A stretch of DNA of 62,244 nt, from the NCBI GenBank assembly GCA_019192545.1, contig JAHCMI010000056.1, positions 1-62,244 on the forward strand, written 5' to 3'. Origin of the DNA: Rivularia sp. MS3. Lineage in GTDB: Bacteria > Cyanobacteriota > Cyanobacteriia > Cyanobacteriales > Nostocaceae. Under the pieces are notes generated by a model that had not been told where the DNA came from, searched no databases, and was given only the letters and a program-made list of their open reading frames with translations. Position 1 is the first letter of the stretch. Each line of letters opens with the position of its first letter. Below, in pieces: positions 1 through 8,581 of this stretch. A program made the translations under genes and the position numbers.

Positions 1-62
1 GCTTCGCTTAACCCAACCTACGGAGCGACTTTCTAACCCATCAAAATTAATGTGGCGGAGTA
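1..62. repeat. Dispersed repeat, copy 1 (cut by window edge)
   Basis: This stretch carries the end of an inverted repeat (CCCAACCTAC) followed by AACCCATCAAAATTAATGTG. The same block, with few changes, recurs at 37671-37735. The left half of this copy lies outside the window. It sits just downstream of msrA on the minus strand. Shorter relatives with only the palindromic part are at 15720-15751 and 21777-21807. Confidence 0.7.
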
Positions 63-75
63 CTAGCGATCAAAG

Positions 76-732
76 TTAAGAATTTACTACACCAACAGGG
101 CAAGCAACATTAGTTCCACCTAATCCACAATAGCCATTAGGATTTTTCGCTAAATACTGTTGATGGTAATCTTCAGCATAGTAAAATTCCGGAGCATCAA
201 GAATTTCTGTAGTAATATCCCCGTAACCTGCTTTTTTCAGAGCTTGTTCGTAAGATTCTTTTGATGCTTGTGCAAGTTGTTTCTGCTCTGGAGAAAAAGT
301 GTAAATTCCCGAACGATACTGAGTACCGGTATCATTACCCTGACGCATTCCTTGAGTAGGATTGTGACTTTCCCAAAAAGTTTTTAACAGTTGTTCGTAA
401 CTAATTTTTTTAGGATCGTACACAACTAACACAACTTCATTATGACCAGTCATGCCGCTACATACTTCTTTATATGTAGGATTAGGAGTTGAACCAGCAG
501 CATAACCTACAGCAGTAGTATAAACCCCATCCAATTGCCAAAATTTACGTTCGGCACCCCAAAAACATCCCATACCGAATATTGCCTGCTCCATACCTTC
601 GGGAAAAGGAGGCTTGAGAGGATTGCCATTTACATAATGCTTCTCAGGTACTGGCATTGCAGAACTTCTTCCTGGTAAAGCTTCTTGAGGAGTCGGTATA
701 GTCATTTTTTTCCCAAGTCCGAATAATCCCAT
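76..732 (-). CDS. msrA: Peptide-methionine (S)-S-oxide reductase MsrA
   Basis: This 218-residue protein repairs oxidised methionine by reducing the S-epimer of methionine sulfoxide in proteins, using thioredoxin. The family signature GCFWG is present, with catalytic Cys56. Downstream it has the expected blocks: AVGYAAG, the [17 protein letters not shown] stretch that binds substrate, and AEDYHQQYL. The C-terminal NGYCG and ACPV cysteines fit the resolving positions. An N-terminal extension of about 45 residues precedes the catalytic core, as in plant and cyanobacterial MsrA. The gene stands alone, about 300 bp downstream of an HpsJ-like gene on the same strand. Family assignment is secure. 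Confidence 0.96.
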   Translation of the reverse strand: MGLFGLGKKMTIPTPQEALPGRSSAMPVPEKHYVNGNPLKPPFPEGMEQAIFGMGCFWGAERKFWQLDGVYTTAVGYAAGSTPNPTYKEVCSGMTGHNEVVLVVYDPKKISYEQLLKTFWESHNPTQGMRQGNDTGTQYRSGIYTFSPEQKQLAQASKESYEQALKKAGYGDITTEILDAPEFYYAEDYHQQYLAKNPNGYCGLGGTNVACPVGVVNS

Positions 733-842
733 TGCTTATAACTCTATATTTGTGAAAACGTCTTAACCTTACTTCACATTTTAAATACATTGTGTCAAAT
801 CATGCGAGTGTGGAAGGCACGACAAAAATTATAGGCATAGGG

Positions 843-902
843 TACTGAGAATTGGACATTGGGAATAGGGCATTGGGCATTGGGCATTGGGCATTGGGAA
901 TT
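843..902. repeat. Heptameric tandem repeat (GGGCATT)n
   Basis: Between the HpsJ-like gene and msrA there is an imperfect head-to-tail run of the 7-mer GGGCATT/GGGAATT. It is a short tandemly repeated repetitive sequence of the kind common in heterocystous cyanobacteria. No reading frame is maintained through it. Confidence 0.8.
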
Positions 903-1025
903 AGAAAGTTTGAAAAAATAAATAGGGAGCATCTTGCTCTCACTACGAATGTTTTTATGACTTCTAATAGTTTAATTTCCCTATAACCCTATCTATTTAT
1001 TCTCCCATGCCCTACTACCAACTTT

Positions 1026-1796
1026 TTAAGCCCGTCTAGCCCAACCAGTATTACGCCAAAGAGTGATGAATAAAGCACCAGAAACCAGCGCTCCCAAATT
1101 CCACTTAACAGATTTTTTTAGTAAATTAATCCGTTGATTAAAGCGTGCAGCTTGTACTTGTGCTTCTAATTCGTTTTCCCCTTTATTAACAAAATCAGAA
1201 AGCTGCTGCTTAGCTTGTTGCAATTCTTCTGGACTTTTAATTTCAGGAGCGCGTCCCCCGTTTAATTGAGCCAAAATTTGCTGCATTTGGGCTTCATTTA
1301 TTGAGCCATTTAGATTTTTTTTAACTTGTTCGATTGCGGTTTTTTGTTGATTCAATCTAGCCGTAATTTGTCCTTGCTGCTGTTTGTATATCCTAGCTGT
1401 ATTAATAACTCCTAAAGGAACAGTTATAAAATATATAATTCCTAATAATAAAGTTAGCCAAGAGAGAATTTTAAGAATAATTCCTTCTTTATTTCCTCTT
1501 TCGTTTGACCCTGCTATAAATACAAATGCAAAACCAATCAAAGGTACTGCAACTCTTTCTACCAATGCACCGAAAGTTTGAAATTCCCAGTTAGGATTCA
1601 GAAATCTAGCTGGGATAAACATTTCAATAACATCGAATAACGCCAAAATCAAAAGTCCGTAACCTATCAGGCGTATAACTGGCAAAGAATCCACAATTCC
1701 CAAGATAAATCTTGAAACGTCGTTGGTAGTTTGATTTAAATTTGCAATTTGAGCCAGCAATGATTTATTAGACCGATCGCTATCAATATTAGACAT
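1026..1796 (-). CDS. HpsJ-like membrane protein
   Basis: This 256-residue protein resembles the cyanobacterial HpsJ family, named from the hormogonium polysaccharide genes of Nostoc punctiforme. I see hydrophobic segments near residues 40-60, 80-95, 107-130 and 230-248. A Gln/Ala-rich coiled-coil stretch lies around residues 135-225 (KQQQGQITARLNQQKTAIEQ). The C-terminus is short and basic (WARRA). It follows the cyanoexosortase gene and its short partner on the same strand, about 200 bp downstream, which suggests a shared role in envelope or exopolysaccharide biology. The family call is by resemblance, the role is inferred from neighbours, and no enzymatic motif is visible. Confidence 0.7.
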   Translation of the reverse strand: MSNIDSDRSNKSLLAQIANLNQTTNDVSRFILGIVDSLPVIRLIGYGLLILALFDVIEMFIPARFLNPNWEFQTFGALVERVAVPLIGFAFVFIAGSNERGNKEGIILKILSWLTLLLGIIYFITVPLGVINTARIYKQQQGQITARLNQQKTAIEQVKKNLNGSINEAQMQQILAQLNGGRAPEIKSPEELQQAKQQLSDFVNKGENELEAQVQAARFNQRINLLKKSVKWNLGALVSGALFITLWRNTGWARRA

Positions 1797-1999
1797 GAGT
1801 TTAATTTAATAAAGAAGAGTGAATTGTTAGATTTATCAGAAGCTCGGATGCTAGATAATTACAGCCTGCTATATCAGCCGATTATTCTACAAAAAAAATA
1901 AGTAGAGTATTTCTTTTATCTGTAGCTATTTACAGACGGAATGAATTTAAGTCAAATTAAACCTTGATGCAAGATGCAGCGAAAACAATATAGAAAAAA

Positions 2000-2170
2000 C
2001 TATTTTTCTTCCATCAAAGCAGCTATCTGTATCGGTAAATTGGGTAAATAAGTATTATCTTTTTGCTTATGAGAAAAAGCCGTCAGCAAAACCACTCTTA
2101 CCAAAACTAACACAACAGCAGCAAAGATAGCTGCTAGTAAAGGAGTACGAACTTGTTTCCAACTCTTCAT
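2000..2170 (-). CDS. Short protein coupled to cyanoexosortase A
   Basis: This 56-residue ORF begins MKSWKQVRTP and has one transmembrane helix at about residues 10-30, then a short polar tail ending MEEK. Its ATG overlaps the TGA of the exosortase gene (TGATG), so the two are probably translationally coupled. In other cyanobacteria this slot holds the cyanoexosortase A system-associated protein, which begins in a similar way but, as I recall, is roughly 200 residues. Here a TAG ends the frame at 2000-2002, and the 200 bp to the next gene show no continuing homologous frame. It is either a truncated relic or a naturally short version. The ORF call rests on the overlap; the family link is inference. 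Confidence 0.55.
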   Translation of the reverse strand: MKSWKQVRTPLLAAIFAAVVLVLVRVVLLTAFSHKQKDNTYLPNLPIQIAALMEEK

Positions 2171-3030
2171 CAGCTTTGAGAACTATTATTAATTTGAGCT
2201 TTTTCTTCCTGCTGTAATAGCAACCAGTAGAAACTTCCGAAAATTAGCACGGCTAGAACTACAAACATTCGAGAACCATTTCCCTCATGCCAGTAGTGAA
2301 AAGCCTCTTTTTCTCCAGATGCAACCAAAATTGCCATAATAGCGACGCGGATTGCATTAATAATAAATCCTAAAGTTACACCTACAATTGGAACAAATGG
2401 CTGCTTTTGTCGCGAAATCGGAAACATAAATAAAGCAATTACCGACAAACCTAATAAATAGGTCATCGTCTCTATGCCAGAACAACCATAGTAAACCTCT
2501 ACTCCTCCTGTGGGTAAATTGATATTCATTCCATTTAGCGAAACATTAAAGCCAAGATAATGCAAAAGGAATGCTGAAAATTTCGCAGTTAAAGGAGAAA
2601 TGTCAAATAGTAATGACGAGATAACAATTGGTACACCAAGAAAAAATAGAATAGTTAATTCTTGCCAATATTGTTTTAATCCCTTAAAACCCGAAGCTAA
2701 AAAGCTAACACTAAGAGCGGAAATTATCGGTACAACATATATAAAATTACGTTCTTCCGGAAAAGCTATACTTCCCCATAACACCAAGCCAATTAACAAT
2801 ACACCAGTAAGACTGGAAGAAAGATTACTTTCAAAAATTAAATTATTCCGTTTGTCTGATATTAAGCTTCCTAAGGCCATTAAGAAAAGTACGCTCATTC
2901 CTAAATGACCAAAATCTTCGATTCCCCAAGTTAAGGTTAAATGAATTGCTTCTAAACCCCCAGCAATTCCTAAAAGCCAATAGCGATTATCTTTGAGCAG
3001 TTTCAATGAGGCTATTTCATTTATATTCAT
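2170..3030 (-). CDS. crtA: Cyanoexosortase A
   Basis: This 286-residue polytopic membrane transpeptidase is of the exosortase/archaeosortase type. It is predicted to cleave the C-terminal PEP-CTERM sorting signal of exported proteins and attach them at the cell surface. The expected catalytic triad is visible: Cys183 in YYGCSG, Arg228 in NAIRVA and His248 in YWHEGNG. About eight hydrophobic segments are present. It lies about 430 bp downstream of a PEP-CTERM protein gene and is followed by an overlapping short gene and an HpsJ-like gene, all on the minus strand. The symbol crtA is the name used for cyanoexosortase A and is unrelated to carotenoid CrtA. Subtype A is inferred from length and context. 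Confidence 0.88.
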   Translation of the reverse strand: MNINEIASLKLLKDNRYWLLGIAGGLEAIHLTLTWGIEDFGHLGMSVLFLMALGSLISDKRNNLIFESNLSSSLTGVLLIGLVLWGSIAFPEERNFIYVVPIISALSVSFLASGFKGLKQYWQELTILFFLGVPIVISSLLFDISPLTAKFSAFLLHYLGFNVSLNGMNINLPTGGVEVYYGCSGIETMTYLLGLSVIALFMFPISRQKQPFVPIVGVTLGFIINAIRVAIMAILVASGEKEAFHYWHEGNGSRMFVVLAVLIFGSFYWLLLQQEEKAQINNSSQS

Positions 3031-3461
3031 TGCAAATTGCGTTATATAGATTTTTTGACGCAGTTACGGTAAAGCCCCTGAAAACTATCGTTCTTGATGA
3101 TTCATTTAAATAAATCGGGAAATTACAATATCCCTGAAGATTGCCGACTTCAAATATATTACACTTCAATCTAAGTGCCCGTTTATTTTAATACATCTCC
3201 ATTCATGAATTTCTAGGAAGAAAACAACAATATATATGAAGTAATGGTAAATTTATAAATAATTAATCAAGTATAATTACGTAGAATAATCTATAACGCA
3301 TCTACTGTAATTGTATAGATTGCAAAATTACTAATGTTGTCCAATCAAGGCATAAGTTTAATTTATGTCTTGATTGAACAACATCAAATAATCAAAATAG
3401 TCAGCTTAGTATAGAATCCGCTAATTAGCTTTCGCTGTACGTTCTGACATAAAGGCTATAA
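3031..3461. other. AT-rich spacer between PEP-CTERM gene and exosortase
   Basis: This 431-bp stretch holds no convincing gene. It contains the inverted repeat at 3336-3382 and is otherwise AT-rich. It should include the promoter for the exosortase gene, but I cannot place a specific -10/-35 pair with confidence. Confidence 0.5.
3336..3382. repeat. Long imperfect inverted repeat
   Basis: The arms GTTGTCCAATCAAGGCATAA and TTATGTCTTGATTGAACAAC pair over about 20 bp with only a C/A mismatch and a G-T pair, leaving a loop of a few bases. It lies about 80 bp past the stop codon of the PEP-CTERM gene on the minus strand. No T-tract follows, so it is a possible processing or termination hairpin rather than a canonical intrinsic terminator. 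Confidence 0.7.
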
Positions 3462-4712
3462 CTATATCGCTTGACGCTTACGCTTCATTGCAATACCAAA
3501 GCCACCAGCAATTAAAGTTCCTAAGATAGTTAAAGGTTCGGGAACTTCTTCGACATCTTGAACAATAGGAATTTGACGCATTTGCACGTTACCCGCACTA
3601 ACAAATGTTAATCCCGTAACAAAAGCAGTAGGGTTAGTAGGGTCAAGTTGTGCGCTGGTTTCAATACCTAGAACTCTGAATCTATCCACACCCCCATCAG
3701 CAAAACTATAGGTATCTCCACCTGTAAGGTCTAAGCCAGAATCTACGTAGTCATTAAGTCCAGCATCAAATAAGAATAAATCGTACAAGCTATCTCCAAT
3801 ACCATTTGGTAGAAGTACAGAAGCAATATTTGGCCCGTTATCAACAATATAGTCGTAACCAATGGCAACTTCAGGATCTATGAAGATTGGTACAGAAGGG
3901 TTAACAATATTGAAGTCGAAGTCATAACCATCTTCGGTAACTATTGGTAGTAAAGGATTGTCTGGAGTTGAGCCAGGTAATTGACCATTACGAACTGCAA
4001 AAGACCAAATACCGGGAACTGGATCGGAAAGATTGCTAGTATTTTGTAGTTCTAAAACTGCATTGGTACGAGAACCAGGAAGAGTAAAGAAATTAACAAG
4101 ATTTCCCGCATCAAATCCAGCCTGTGCTGGTGTTCCTCCAAGTCCGTTACTACCACCACTCGCATCTCCAGTCGTCCATTCTAATTGACCGTAACGGTAT
4201 TCAATATCAAAATTTCCAGTTCCTGTATCTTGTCGGTTACGAAGAACTGTTTGGAAAGTATTAGTTTTATTACTATTCTGATTGTAATAACCGACGTTAT
4301 TCCAAGTGACAACAACTGTATCAGAGTTAGGAGAAGCTACATAAACCTCACCACAAGATGCACAGCGAGTATCTGCATCTCCCCAATAAGGAGCAATCAT
4401 TGGACGGTTCGATATAGGAAAAGGTTGGGGTGTGAATTGTCCTAACGAACCATTGAAAGTTAAATTACCGTTATTGTTGATGAAAAAGCTATTGAAGCTA
4501 TTACCAAAAAAATTAATGCCAAAAGGTAAGTTTAACTGGTTTGTTGAACCATCATCATTTCTAGGCATAGCTAGATCGCCAAAACCGGCATCTCCACCAA
4601 ATCCATCCAGAATAATGCCAGCAGCTTGCGCGTTACTAGCTGTTCCGATAGATATAAATAGCGTACCAGCAGCAACCATCGACAATCTTTTCAAGATAGT
4701 TGAAATCAACAT
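3462..4712 (-). CDS. PEP-CTERM sorting-domain protein with nidogen-like (NIDO) domain
   Basis: This 416-residue secreted protein is a likely exosortase substrate. The N-terminus is a signal peptide ending near SNAQA. Residues about 40-200 form a nidogen-like extracellular domain (LPFGINFFG, FFINNNGNLTFNG, APYWGDADT, VVTWNNVGYY). A less defined Asp/Gly-rich region follows. The C-terminus has the classic sorting signal: VPEPLTILG, a hydrophobic helix and a basic tail (MKRKRQ). The start is supported by AAGGAAG six bases upstream of the ATG. The cyanoexosortase A gene lies next downstream on the same strand, so the pair is plausibly substrate and enzyme, although exosortases usually serve many substrates. 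NIDO domains are known in adhesive extracellular proteins; the role here is inferred. Confidence 0.9.
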   Translation of the reverse strand: MLISTILKRLSMVAAGTLFISIGTASNAQAAGIILDGFGGDAGFGDLAMPRNDDGSTNQLNLPFGINFFGNSFNSFFINNNGNLTFNGSLGQFTPQPFPISNRPMIAPYWGDADTRCASCGEVYVASPNSDTVVVTWNNVGYYNQNSNKTNTFQTVLRNRQDTGTGNFDIEYRYGQLEWTTGDASGGSNGLGGTPAQAGFDAGNLVNFFTLPGSRTNAVLELQNTSNLSDPVPGIWSFAVRNGQLPGSTPDNPLLPIVTEDGYDFDFNIVNPSVPIFIDPEVAIGYDYIVDNGPNIASVLLPNGIGDSLYDLFLFDAGLNDYVDSGLDLTGGDTYSFADGGVDRFRVLGIETSAQLDPTNPTAFVTGLTFVSAGNVQMRQIPIVQDVEEVPEPLTILGTLIAGGFGIAMKRKRQAI

Positions 4713-5548
4713 TTAATTCTTCCTTAAAATAAGATGAGCGCCGATACCAAATATTTTTACAAGCAATTACTCCCTAATAAATCACATCAGGAAATTATTA
4801 CTTATAGGTACTAAACTTAATATCAATAGATGAACTACTTGTTTTATCTATAATCCTGAAAAAACAAGTGCTTTGATTAAGTCTACTGATAAACTGTAAA
4901 TGCCCTGTTAAATCAGTTCAAATTAGTAGATAGAGTAATATCGATAGCATTAGTTCATTAAACGAAACAAAGTAACCCTGATATTTCATTCTTTCAAATG
5001 TCAGAGTTCAGAAGTACTAGATGATTTTCTTTTATACTTTAGCGATTGTACTTCTTATCAATTGGCTGACATTCAATACTTAAGTTTCTCATGTAATATA
5101 TTGCACTATAGAGTGTCATCTAATTTTAAAGTCTTTGCAAAGAACCTAGTAAATAGCATAAAATTAACGTGAATAACTTACATACAGTGTTAAATACAGT
5201 AAATATTAATTCTTTCTTATTTAAGAATGATTAAAATTATATAAAGGAATTTAGGCGATCGCGGTAAAGTGAAAATTTCACGTCTTTATAAATCTGCTAT
5301 TGACTTTTCCTATAGACATTGATTGCAAATTCAATAGAAGCAAGTCAGTTAATTTAATTTACGAATTCACCTTTTAAAAAACAATCAAAAAATATGCTAA
5401 TGCATAGCTGAACTATTAGTAAAGAAAAATGGCGTTGCATAAATGTGGGATGAACTAGCGTCTGAAACTATTAATATTTATATTCCGTTAAAAATATAAC
5501 TAAATCATCCCACGATTCAGCAACGCTAGGCAAACAATTTTTATCCTT
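4713..5548. other. Long AT-rich divergent intergenic region
   Basis: These 836 bp separate the minus-strand PEP-CTERM gene from the plus-strand rhodanese gene. I see a HIP1 site at 5255-5262, a perfect small palindrome GTGAAAATTTCAC at 5269-5281, and the candidate MITE at 5432-5526. No reading frame of convincing length or composition was found. Confidence 0.5.
5432..5526. mobile_element. Candidate MITE with about 22-bp terminal inverted repeats
   Basis: The left end GCGTTGCATAAATGTGGGAT and the right end, read on the other strand GCGTTGCTGAATCGTGGGAT, are imperfect inverted repeats about 22 bp long bounding a 95-bp AT-rich element without coding capacity. No clear target-site duplication is visible. 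The ends resemble insertion-sequence termini in layout, so it may be a non-autonomous derivative. It ends about 22 bp before the rhodanese start and could affect its transcription. Confidence 0.5.
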
Positions 5549-6016
5549 TTGCAAATATGGCTCATGTTTTACTTACTCGAACTGCTCATCAAACTTAATT
5601 TCCCTAAAGTACAATCAGTAAGTATTCCAAAATTCACTAATTGGCTAAATGAAAAATCCTTTTTATATCCACTAGTTATAGATGCCCGCACTCCAGAAGA
5701 ATATGCCGTGAGTCACATTAAATCAGCACAATCTATCGAAGCTGATAATTCCGATATAGCCAAATTTTTGCAAGTTCCTTTAGATACTCATATCGTAGTT
5801 TATTGTTCGGTGGGCTATCGTAGCGCTAAGGTTGCTCAACAACTGCAACGAGCAGGATATCAAAATGTTTTTAATTTGAGTGGTGGTATTTTTCAATGGG
5901 CTAATAAGGGAAAACCGATTTATAAGGATAACCACCAAGTAGAAATTGTTCATCCTTACAATTTTATTTGGGGAAAATTGCTCAAATCAAAGTATCATGA
6001 TTCTGTAAGGGAATAG
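5549..6016 (+). CDS. Rhodanese-like domain protein
   Basis: This single-domain rhodanese-fold protein has 155 residues from a TTG at 5549, or 150 from the ATG at 5564, and I cannot decide between the starts. The substrate-binding region VIDARTPEEY and the active-site loop CSVGYRS are intact (Cys86 counted from the TTG start), so persulfide chemistry is possible. The C-terminal tail after GKPIYK continues for about 30 residues. It is followed 36 bp later by a TIGR04283-type glycosyltransferase, a pairing I have seen in cyanobacteria. The exact substrate is unknown; small rhodaneses take part in sulfur or arsenic/selenium metabolism. No signal peptide is evident. Confidence 0.85.
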   Translation: MQIWLMFYLLELLIKLNFPKVQSVSIPKFTNWLNEKSFLYPLVIDARTPEEYAVSHIKSAQSIEADNSDIAKFLQVPLDTHIVVYCSVGYRSAKVAQQLQRAGYQNVFNLSGGIFQWANKGKPIYKDNHQVEIVHPYNFIWGKLLKSKYHDSVRE

Positions 6017-6052
6017 GCATTGAGTCTAAATTCATCCGATAATTGATAGTTA

Positions 6053-6817
6053 ATGTCTTCAGTTTCCATAATTATTCCTAGTTTTAACGAAGAAACCGGC
6101 TTGGGTAGAACCTTGCGTCAACTTGCTCTACTTTCACCACCACCAGGAGAAATTATAGTGGTTGATGGTGGCAGCGAGGATGAAACTCTGATAATCGCAA
6201 AATCTGCTTTTGAATCTTTTTTTTCAGCATCTTCAAGAATAAAAACACAGATTCTTCAATCTCGGCATCGCGGGCGTTCTGTGCAAATGAATTATGGTGC
6301 GAAACAGGCAACTGGAGATATCTTATGCTTTCTTCATGCAGATACTACCGTACCCGATGACTTGATTACTTTAATTAATAAAACTTTAGCAGACTCGACG
6401 GTTGCTTGTGGCGGGTTTATTTCTTTGATGAGTGGTTCTCAAACTACTCGCTGGGCTACATCATTGCATAATTATCTGAAAACTTATTACGCACCATTAA
6501 TTTTTCGGCCTCATCTGTTTTTCAGAGGTTTACGTTTGTTATTTGGCGATCAAGTAATGTTTTGTCGTCGCAGCGATTTTTGGGATTGCGGTGGCTTTAA
6601 TGAAGCGCTACCAATTATGGAAGATGGAGATTTATGTCGAAAAATTGCGCGCAAGGGAAGAATACGTATGTTAAACCGTGTAGTACAAAGTTCTGACCGT
6701 CGGGTTGCTCGTTGGGGTGCCCTAAAAGCAAATGCAATTTATCTATATATTGGTTTTCTCTGGGGAATAGGTGTTGATACTAAGTATCTTAAGCGATTTT
6801 ATGAAGATATTCGCTGA
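6053..6817 (+). CDS. Family 2 glycosyltransferase, TIGR04283 (arsenosugar-type)
   Basis: This 254-residue GT-A fold glycosyltransferase has the N-terminal nucleotide-binding motif SIIIPSFNEE, VVDGGSEDET, the metal-binding-like LHADT and the catalytic-region EDGDLCRK. TIGR04283 is annotated as an arsenosugar biosynthesis glycosyltransferase because of its gene neighbourhoods, but no arsenic methyltransferase or radical-SAM arsenosugar gene is in this window. It sits immediately downstream of a rhodanese gene on the same strand, probably as a two-gene operon. A C-terminal hydrophobic segment (ANAIYLYIGFLWGIG) may touch the membrane. Family membership is firm; the sugar donor and acceptor are unknown. 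Confidence 0.85.
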   Translation: MSSVSIIIPSFNEETGLGRTLRQLALLSPPPGEIIVVDGGSEDETLIIAKSAFESFFSASSRIKTQILQSRHRGRSVQMNYGAKQATGDILCFLHADTTVPDDLITLINKTLADSTVACGGFISLMSGSQTTRWATSLHNYLKTYYAPLIFRPHLFFRGLRLLFGDQVMFCRRSDFWDCGGFNEALPIMEDGDLCRKIARKGRIRMLNRVVQSSDRRVARWGALKANAIYLYIGFLWGIGVDTKYLKRFYEDIR

Positions 6818-7273
6818 AAGTTGCTGAATATTTTATCAACAACAAAGGTATTTATTGTTACCATATTGTGCAAATAACAGCTTAATATCAAGTGCAGTAA
6901 AAATACTTACTTAACAAAATAGTAATTTTTGCTTTTAACTACTCCTATTCTGGGGTTGCACAATTGAAATATAAATCAAATGTCTTTTTAACTCTTTGCT
7001 CTGCGCTCTCTAGCAACGAGTGATATCAAGTCCGGATAAAACTTATAATAGGAGGCTCGTAGTTGCGCTTCAACCCTTGATTAAAGACGCGCTCAAGCGC
7101 AACTACGAACATATTATTTTAATCGTAAGCCCTGTAAGCAAACATAATATGAGTAAAATACATTACCTGTTTATAAATATATGTATTTTAAAGAACATTT
7201 GACTTTGATTATATGATGATTATACTTAAGTAACAAGACTTGTTTCATTTATAAAAAGTAATTTGATATACTA
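6818..7273. other. Intergenic region with a palindromic repeat
   Basis: This 456-bp spacer before the acyltransferase gene holds the hairpin repeat at 7057-7108. A 60-codon frame through the repeat has no recognisable content and I do not call it. The rest is AT-rich without identifiable signals. Confidence 0.5.
7057..7108. repeat. Palindromic repeat (TCGTAGTTGCGCTT arms)
   Basis: The arms TCGTAGTTGCGCTT (7057-7070) and AAGCGCAACTACGA (7095-7108) are perfect 14-bp inverted repeats around a 24-bp loop. A relative with the same GTAGTTGCGC ends lies at 42216-42298, so this is a dispersed family. Confidence 0.75.
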
Positions 7274-8410
7274 ATGGAGTCAGAATCACTACTGAAAACC
7301 GGAACAAAAAAACCTAGGATACATTTTCGCTTTATTGATGGACTTCGTGCTTTGGCAGCTTTATGGGTTATTCTGTTTCACTCAGTAACAGATGCTGATA
7401 AGACTATTTCTCAATTCACTGATACCTTACCCAAATGGTTTGTATATATAGTGTTTGAAAAAGGTCATTTAGGTGTAGCTGTCTTTTTTGTCATCAGCGG
7501 TTTTTTAATTAGTCATTCATTGAAAAATACTCAATTTAACTTTGCTTGGTTCAAAAATTTCGTTCTACGTCGTTTAGTCAGACTCAGTCCTACTTATTAC
7601 TTATCTATTCTGACGACACTGGCTATTGGCTTTATTGCTGCCTATGCTAAAAGCGAAGATTTTGCACCTTTGGGATACCCTCTGTCTGTTCCAAGATTAA
7701 TAGCGCACGTGTTTTATCTACAGGATATTTTTAAACTGCATCATGTAAATGATGTCTACTGGACATTATGTTTGGAAGTTCAATCCTATTTGGTATTTGG
7801 CATCCTTTTTTGGTTAGTACAATGGATTAATTTCCATTGGAATATCCGTCAAGGAAAAGTTTTTGTGTTTCTTCCCAGTGCTATTATTGCTGCTCTCTAT
7901 GCAATGGAAATAATTAAATATGAGGGTAGAGAAACAGTATTTTTACCGGTATGGTACAGTTTTCTACTCGGCGCGTTTGCTTATTGGACATGGCGTAAGG
8001 AATTGAAACTTCTACTTTTCTATTTTTATGTTGCAGTATTAGTTTTTGCCGGAATCGCTAATTCTTCAGAGTTTGCGATCGCAAGTTCAATTGTTGCCGT
8101 ACTTTTACTAGAAGTTGCACGTGTTAACCGGATGGAACAATTACTCAATTGGCAATGGTTACAGTTTGTAGGAAAAATCTCTTATAGCTTGTATTTGACT
8201 CACGTGCCTATTTTAGGAGGCGTATATTGGGTTGTATTTAAACTGTTTAATCATTCAGTTTGGAGTGAATTTCTTGCCTTAATATTGGGAGTCGGCAGTT
8301 CAATTATCTTTGCAACGCTAATATGGCAAGTTATAGAAAAACCATCTATTAAATGGAGTAAAAAGTTAAAAGTTACAAAAATTAGCAATACTTTAGCAAG
8401 TACTAATTAA
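7274..8410 (+). CDS. Acyltransferase 3 family membrane protein
   Basis: This 378-residue integral membrane O-acyltransferase is of the OafA/NodX type, which transfers acetyl or other acyl groups to extracytoplasmic sugars. The N-terminal RFIDGLRALAAL...LFH segment gives the conserved Arg25-x10-His36 pattern. FFVISGFLI and the cytoplasmic LRRLVRLSPTYY block follow, then about ten hydrophobic helices and the late motif SYSLYLTHVPI. It lacks a C-terminal SGNH domain. It stands alone downstream of the glycosyltransferase by about 450 bp, and a role in polysaccharide decoration is plausible but inferred. The ATG at 7274 gives the normal family N-terminus. Confidence 0.92.
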   Translation: MESESLLKTGTKKPRIHFRFIDGLRALAALWVILFHSVTDADKTISQFTDTLPKWFVYIVFEKGHLGVAVFFVISGFLISHSLKNTQFNFAWFKNFVLRRLVRLSPTYYLSILTTLAIGFIAAYAKSEDFAPLGYPLSVPRLIAHVFYLQDIFKLHHVNDVYWTLCLEVQSYLVFGILFWLVQWINFHWNIRQGKVFVFLPSAIIAALYAMEIIKYEGRETVFLPVWYSFLLGAFAYWTWRKELKLLLFYFYVAVLVFAGIANSSEFAIASSIVAVLLLEVARVNRMEQLLNWQWLQFVGKISYSLYLTHVPILGGVYWVVFKLFNHSVWSEFLALILGVGSSIIFATLIWQVIEKPSIKWSKKLKVTKISNTLASTN

Positions 8411-8581
8411 TTATCGCAGGTGTGCCAAATCATACTTAGAATCAGCATCATCAGATTTTTAGTTACTTGCGAGATGAAAATAAATATTCTCTGACAAAAA
8501 TAAATATTTGGATTATTCGTATGTCTGATTAATTACAAATTAATGATAGGATTCCCAAGTTGCGTTCTATAGGAACGAAGA

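Noticed and set aside
1800-1999. A remnant of the missing part of the exosortase-associated protein downstream of the short ORF
   Set aside because: No frame in this 200 bp gives recognisable sequence, so I cannot claim a frameshifted remainder.
5549-5563. TTG start for the rhodanese gene
   Set aside because: Not fully rejected: the TTG adds only five codons and lacks a clear ribosome site, and the ATG at 5564 is equally possible; coordinates are given from the TTG.
7020-7202. A 60-codon frame before the acyltransferase gene
   Set aside because: It runs through a palindromic repeat and has no protein-like composition or homology that I recognise.
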